The notes under the pieces: model-generated
What the model was told of the DNA's origin: nothing
Databases searched by the model: none
Seen by the model: only the letters and a program-made list of their open reading frames with translations
Shown here: one piece after another, positions 25,153-28,945 of the stretch
Layout: every line of letters begins with the position of its first letter
How positions within the stretch are numbered: the stretch's first letter is position 1
From: JAFAXD01 sp035472475
Lineage (GTDB): Bacteria; Pseudomonadota; Alphaproteobacteria; Rhizobiales; Xanthobacteraceae
Length of the DNA: 28,945 nt
Direction of reading: 5' to 3'
Assembly: GCA_035472475.1 (NCBI GenBank)
Contig: DATIPA010000080.1
Coordinates: 1 to 28,945 of the forward strand
Program-made: the position numbers and the translations under genes

Positions 25153-25184
25153 CTGGCCGGCCCATACGCCGGCCAGTTTGTTTA
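25153..25184 (+). terminator. Rho-independent terminator
   Basis: CTGGCCGGC (25153-25161) pairs perfectly with GCCGGCCAG (25168-25176) around a 6-base loop, followed by TTTGTTTAA. It ends the Gly/His-rich gene and lies just before the 3' end of the convergent transglycosylase gene. Confidence 0.88.
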
Positions 25185-25195
25185 ACGGGGCGGCA

Positions 25196-26437
25196 CTAGT
25201 TCCTGCCGGCGGTGCTCTGCATGTGGTCCAGCACCACAGACGTCGGCCAGCAATCGACGGTCAATCCGTTGGCCTTCTGGTAGGCGCCGAGCGCGGCGCG
25301 CGTCTTCATGCCGGCCTTACCGTCGATTTTATCTGAATAAAGTCCGACCTTGGTGAGGCCGCGTTGCATGTTCTCGACCTGTGCGGTCGGCATCTGCACC
25401 AGAGTCGCCCAAGGTGTCTCGAACGACGGCTTGCCAGCAATGCGGTCGCTCAAATGACCGACGAACAAAACGTAGAGATCGGAGAAATTGTATTCCTTGA
25501 TCACAAAGTAGTTCTTCGGGGTGAGAAATGAGGGCCCGTAGAGACCTGCGGGCTGCAACAGCGAGGCCGGTATCTCGAGTTCCTCCGGGCGCAGCTTGCG
25601 GCCATAGGCTGGCGTATAGCCCAGGCGCAGCCATTCGCTGATCGGCTTGGTGTTTTCCGGGACCCCGATAGTGCAGTCGGTGTTGCGCGGAGCCCGTACC
25701 TCGATCGCCCACGGCTCACCGCGCTGCCAGCCCTTGTCGACAAGCTGTTTGGCGGCGGACGCCAGCGCGTCCGGCGTCGACGTCCAGATGTTGCGCCGGC
25801 CATCGCCATCGAAATCGACCGCGGAACGAAAATAGTCGGAGGGCATAAATTGCGTGAGCCCCATCGCACCGGCCCATGAGCTTTTCATGTCGGCAAGTTT
25901 GATGTCGCCCTCATCGAGCATCTTGAGGGCGAGCAGGAATTCCTGACGGAACTGGTCTTTGCGGCGGCCGAGGTAAGCCTGGGTCGCGAGCACGCGGATT
26001 GCGCTTTTCGAATCCTTGGCGCGGCCGAAATCGGTTTCGCGTCCCCAGATCGCCAGCACCACCGACCCCGGCACCCCGAATTTCTTTTCGATTTCCGCGA
26101 GTGTGCCGCGATTTTCGTCGGCAAGTTTGCGGCCCTGCGCCGCCAATCGTTGAATGGAGGACTCCCGAATATAGTCGGCCGGCGCCTGCACGAATTCCGC
26201 CTGGCCGCCCGACGGCCGCTCGGGCCGGCCCGGAATGATCAGGTCGGGCAACGACAGATCGGGCTCGAGCCCACGCGTCGCGGCATCGAAGGTCGCGCGC
26301 GAGATTCCCATCTGCTGGGCTTCCGGCCACAGGCCCGCAAGCCACTGCTGAAATGCTTGATCGGCGGCGCGGCCCGTGGAGGGAGCGAGCGCCGCGAAGA
26401 GCGCCAGCGCGACGCCGGCGCAGAGACTACGTGTCAT
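25196..26437 (-). CDS. Lytic murein transglycosylase (MltB-like) with peptidoglycan-binding domain
   Basis: The 413-residue periplasmic enzyme has a signal peptide (TRSLCAGVALALFAALAPSTGRA). The SLT_2/MltB-type catalytic domain (about 25-320) carries catalytic E134 in IWGRETDFG and the substrate-groove motif AGAMGLTQFMPSDY (189-202). A C-terminal PG_binding_1 domain follows (about 345-405, TKVGLYSDKIDGKAGMKTRAAL). It cleaves the MurNAc-GlcNAc bond, leaving 1,6-anhydroMurNAc, during wall remodelling. There is no lipobox, so it is probably soluble. The ATG overlaps the stop of the upstream aldolase-family gene as ATGA (4 bases), so translation is likely coupled. A longer frame upstream lies inside that gene and is not used. 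Confidence 0.92.
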   Translation of the reverse strand: MTRSLCAGVALALFAALAPSTGRAADQAFQQWLAGLWPEAQQMGISRATFDAATRGLEPDLSLPDLIIPGRPERPSGGQAEFVQAPADYIRESSIQRLAAQGRKLADENRGTLAEIEKKFGVPGSVVLAIWGRETDFGRAKDSKSAIRVLATQAYLGRRKDQFRQEFLLALKMLDEGDIKLADMKSSWAGAMGLTQFMPSDYFRSAVDFDGDGRRNIWTSTPDALASAAKQLVDKGWQRGEPWAIEVRAPRNTDCTIGVPENTKPISEWLRLGYTPAYGRKLRPEELEIPASLLQPAGLYGPSFLTPKNYFVIKEYNFSDLYVLFVGHLSDRIAGKPSFETPWATLVQMPTAQVENMQRGLTKVGLYSDKIDGKAGMKTRAALGAYQKANGLTVDCWPTSVVLDHMQSTAGRN

Positions 26438-27222
26438 GCTGCAAACGCCGGATCGATCCGCTCGGCCAGCCGGATGAAATATTGCCAACTGTGATCCTCG
26501 CGCGGCGCATTGCCGCGATTGCTGACACCCATCTGGGCTTTGGTGTGCTTCTGCACGTCTTCGGGAATGATCTGGTATGGCCGCCCGGTCGCTAGTATCC
26601 GCTCCTGCAACGCGCATGCGTCGATCAAAGCGCGCATCCAGCCAAACGCCTCGCCCACCGACGCACCGACGCTCAGCAGACCGTGATTGCGCATGATCAA
26701 GGTATGTTTGTGACCAAGGTCGTGGAGAATGCGCGGTACCTCGTCTTCCTGATTGGCGAGCCCTTCGAAGGCGTGATAGCCGACCTCGTCGCAAAGCCGG
26801 CAGCCGCCTTGGCCGAAGATCATCAGACCGTCATGAATGGCGCCAATCACGACGCCGGCGTCCTCGTGGGTGTGGATCACACAGTTGATATCCGGCCGGG
26901 CCTTCAGGATGCCGCTGTGAAAGTTGAACCCGGCGGACGCAAGCCGTATGCCCGAATGTGTCAGCACATGGCCGTCATAATCGACCGTCGCCAGCGCCGA
27001 CGCCGTGATCTCGTCCCACCCGAGCCCGAGCGGGTTCATCAGGAACAGATCGGAATCAGGAATGCGCAGCGTGATGTGATTGAGCGTGTCGATGTTCCAG
27101 CCAAGGTGATGGGCAATCCGGAACGCGGCCGCGAGTTCTATTCTGAGCTTGCGCTCCGTTTCACTCACCGAACGGTCCAGCGCAACGCCGCCGATGCGTG
27201 AGATCGGCATTCGCTCGTTCAT
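26434..27222 (-). CDS. Class II aldolase/adducin family protein
   Basis: The 262-residue protein has the class II aldolase/adducin fold: NHITLR (48-53), the metal histidines H117 and H119 (VIHTHED) and H180 (RNHGLLSVG). In fuculose-phosphate aldolase the catalytic Glu73 precedes RFH; the matching position here is Gly98 (SAGFNFH), so classical aldolase chemistry through that Glu is unlikely. Other members of this large family act as decarboxylases, epimerases or have no known activity. GGGAGCCAGG precedes the ATG. It overlaps the downstream transglycosylase gene by 4 bases, and lies 107 bases after the 3' end of ettA on the same strand. Confidence 0.88.
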   Translation of the reverse strand: MNERMPISRIGGVALDRSVSETERKLRIELAAAFRIAHHLGWNIDTLNHITLRIPDSDLFLMNPLGLGWDEITASALATVDYDGHVLTHSGIRLASAGFNFHSGILKARPDINCVIHTHEDAGVVIGAIHDGLMIFGQGGCRLCDEVGYHAFEGLANQEDEVPRILHDLGHKHTLIMRNHGLLSVGASVGEAFGWMRALIDACALQERILATGRPYQIIPEDVQKHTKAQMGVSNRGNAPREDHSWQYFIRLAERIDPAFAA

Positions 27223-27329
27223 GACCTGGCTCCCGTTTCGAACTCTCGTTAGCCCACAGCCAGCCTAACCCAATCGGCGCGCACGGCAAACAGGGTAGCG
27301 AGCGGCGACGGGTTTGCTACTCCGATGCG

Positions 27330-28945
27330 TCAGCGGGTGAATTTCTTGTATTTGATCCGATGCGGAATCGTGGAATCCGTTCCCAGCCGGCGCATTTTGT
27401 CCTGCTCGTAGTCCTGGAAATTGCCCTCGAACCATTCGACATGGCTGTCGCCTTCGAACGCCAGCATGTGGGTCGCGATGCGGTCGAGGAACCAACGATC
27501 GTGGCTGATGATCACGGCGCAGCCGGCGAAGTCCTCCAGCGCCTCTTCGAGCGCTCGCAAGGTATCGACATCGAGGTCGTTGGTCGGCTCGTCGAGCAGG
27601 AGCACGTTCGCGCCCGACTTGAGCATCTTGGCGAGGTGCACGCGGTTGCGTTCGCCGCCCGACAGCTGGCCGACCTTCTTTTGCTGATCGGCGCCGCGGA
27701 AGTTGAACGAGCTGCAATAGCCGCGCGAATTCACTTCACGCTTGCCGAGCTGGAGCAGGTCGAGGCCGCCGGAGATTTCCTGCCACACGGTCGCGTTGTT
27801 GTTGAGACTGTCGCGTGACTGGTCGACATAACCGAGATGCACCGACTCGCCGATCTTGATCCTGCCCTGGTCGGGCTTCTCTTGTCCGGTAATCATGCGA
27901 AACAGCGTAGTCTTGCCGGCGCCGTTCGGCCCGATCACGCCGACGATGCCGCCGGGCGGCAGCTTGAAGGTGAGCCCGTCGATCAGCAGCTGGTTGCCGA
28001 AGCCTTTGCCGAGGCCGTCGAAATCAACGACGTTCTGGCCGAGCCGCTCGGCAACCGGGATGACGATCTGCGCGGTCTGCTGGGTCTTTTCCGATGCCTT
28101 GGCGAGCAGATCCTCGTAGCGCTGGTAACGCGCCTTGGATTTGGCTTGGCGCGCGCGCGGGCTCGCCGCGATCCACTCCTGCTCGCGCGTGAGCGTGCGC
28201 TGATGCGCTTCATCCTCGCGTCCCTCCTGCTCGAGGCGTTTCTGCTTCTGCGTAAGCCACGAGGAGTAATTGCCCTCGTACGGAATGCCGCGCCCGCGAT
28301 CGAGCTCGAGAATCCAGCCGGTGACGTTGTCGAGAAAGTAGCGGTCGTGGGTGACGATCAGGATCGCGCCCGGATAGTTGCTCAGGTGTCCCTCGAGCCA
28401 GGCCGTGGTCTCGGCGTCGAGGTGGTTGGTCGGCTCATCGAGCAGCAGCAGCTCGGGCTGTTCGAGCAGCAACCTGCACAGCGCGACGCGGCGGCGTTCG
28501 CCGCCGGACAGATTGTCGACATTCGCGTCGTCGGGCGGGCAACGCAGCGCGTCCATCGCCTGGTCGATCTTGGAGTCGAGGTCCCAGAGCCCCTTGGATT
28601 CGATCTCGTCCTGCAGCTTCGTCATCTCGTCGGCGGTCTCGTCGGAATAGTTCGCGGCGAGTTCGTTGTAGCGGTCGAGAATAGCCTTCGACGCGGCTAC
28701 CCCTTCCATGACGTTCTCACGCACCGATTTGTCGGCGTCGAGGTGCGGCTCCTGCGGCAGATAGCCGACGCGCGCGCCTTCGGCGGCCCAGGCCTCGCCG
28801 GAAAAATCCTTGTCGAGCCCGGCCATGATGCGCAGCAAGGTCGACTTGCCGGAGCCGTTGACCCCGAGCACGCCGATCTTGGCATCCGGATAGAACGACA
28901 AGTTGACGTTCTCCAGGACCTTGCGGTTGCCCGGATAGGTCTTGG
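27330..28945 (-). CDS. ettA: ABC-F translation factor EttA (5' end outside window)
   Basis: This is a twin-ATPase ABC-F protein; 537 residues are visible and about 15-18 N-terminal residues are missing beyond the right edge (visible start KTYPGNRKVLENVNLSFYP). The first ATPase has GVNGSGKST and LSGGERRRVALCRLLL with LLDEPTNHLD; the second has GPNGAGKTT and LSGGERNRVHLAKML with LLDEPTNDLD. The ETTA arm (NYSSWLTQKQKRL) and the P-site tRNA-interaction linker with RQAKSKARYQRYEDL are present. EttA binds the ribosomal E site and gates entry into elongation according to the ATP/ADP ratio; both catalytic centres look intact. The Leu before SFYPDAK is coded TTG and would look like a start, but the family sequence continues upstream of it. 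Confidence 0.95.
   Translation of the reverse strand, partial: KTYPGNRKVLENVNLSFYPDAKIGVLGVNGSGKSTLLRIMAGLDKDFSGEAWAAEGARVGYLPQEPHLDADKSVRENVMEGVAASKAILDRYNELAANYSDETADEMTKLQDEIESKGLWDLDSKIDQAMDALRCPPDDANVDNLSGGERRRVALCRLLLEQPELLLLDEPTNHLDAETTAWLEGHLSNYPGAILIVTHDRYFLDNVTGWILELDRGRGIPYEGNYSSWLTQKQKRLEQEGREDEAHQRTLTREQEWIAASPRARQAKSKARYQRYEDLLAKASEKTQQTAQIVIPVAERLGQNVVDFDGLGKGFGNQLLIDGLTFKLPPGGIVGVIGPNGAGKTTLFRMITGQEKPDQGRIKIGESVHLGYVDQSRDSLNNNATVWQEISGGLDLLQLGKREVNSRGYCSSFNFRGADQQKKVGQLSGGERNRVHLAKMLKSGANVLLLDEPTNDLDVDTLRALEEALEDFAGCAVIISHDRWFLDRIATHMLAFEGDSHVEWFEGNFQDYEQDKMRRLGTDSTIPHRIKYKKFTR

Noticed and set aside
26438..26794. N-terminal extension of the transglycosylase frame
   Set aside because: It runs inside the aldolase-family gene in another frame and precedes a clear signal peptide, so the start at 26437 is used.

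Overview
The window is GC-rich chromosomal DNA from an alphaproteobacterium, most likely of the order Hyphomicrobiales (Rhizobiales; Bradyrhizobium/Xanthobacteraceae type). The basis is recognised families rather than a marker gene: DUF445/YjiN protein, MASE1 hybrid kinase, Bug/TctC receptor, small Cys/Tyr-rich exported proteins, a Gly/His-rich exported protein with Spy-like domains, and a REP-like intergenic element of a type I remember from this order. No rRNA, tRNA, CRISPR array, prophage or insertion sequence was seen. Most of the window is ordinary chromosomal housekeeping and accessory metabolism.

Left part (1-5.3 kb): the 3' end of a class III nucleotide cyclase runs toward a large membrane-bound hybrid histidine kinase. 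The two converge on a REP-like element and a strong terminator that contains the kinase stop codon. A gene-poor stretch then leads to a DUF445 membrane protein followed by a MetE-C-like methyltransferase, probably one operon. Middle (6.5-15.1 kb): a flavin monooxygenase is divergent from a pirin; then come an orphan NMT1/TauA-type binding protein with a possible leader switch, polyphosphate kinase 2, two small exported proteins, a half-size ABC exporter and a GNAT acetyltransferase. At 15.1-17.5 kb lies an Orn/Lys/Arg decarboxylase interrupted by two single-base frameshifts.

Right part: an exported protein of unknown function, a hairpin-rich intergenic stretch flanked by two candidate small proteins, a CinA-C/PncC-like protein coupled to an unknown protein, and a Bug/TctC receptor. 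From 21.4 to 25.1 kb four successive genes encode small or low-complexity exported proteins: two sharing a C-terminal Cys/Trp/Tyr box, a third with a similar layout, and a 589-residue Gly/His-rich protein ending in two tandem Spy/LTXXQ-like domains. Among them sits a truncated, frameshifted 5' remnant of a second Bug/TctC gene. The window closes with a class II aldolase/adducin protein overlapping a lytic transglycosylase by 4 nt, and a nearly complete ettA running off the right edge.

I see no defence island, biosynthetic cluster or clear new multi-gene system. The best leads are the exported-protein cluster with its upstream palindromes (21.2-25.1 kb), the hairpin-rich stretch at 18.37-18.60 kb with its flanking small ORFs, and the mutually exclusive hairpins in front of the binding-protein gene at 9.36 kb.
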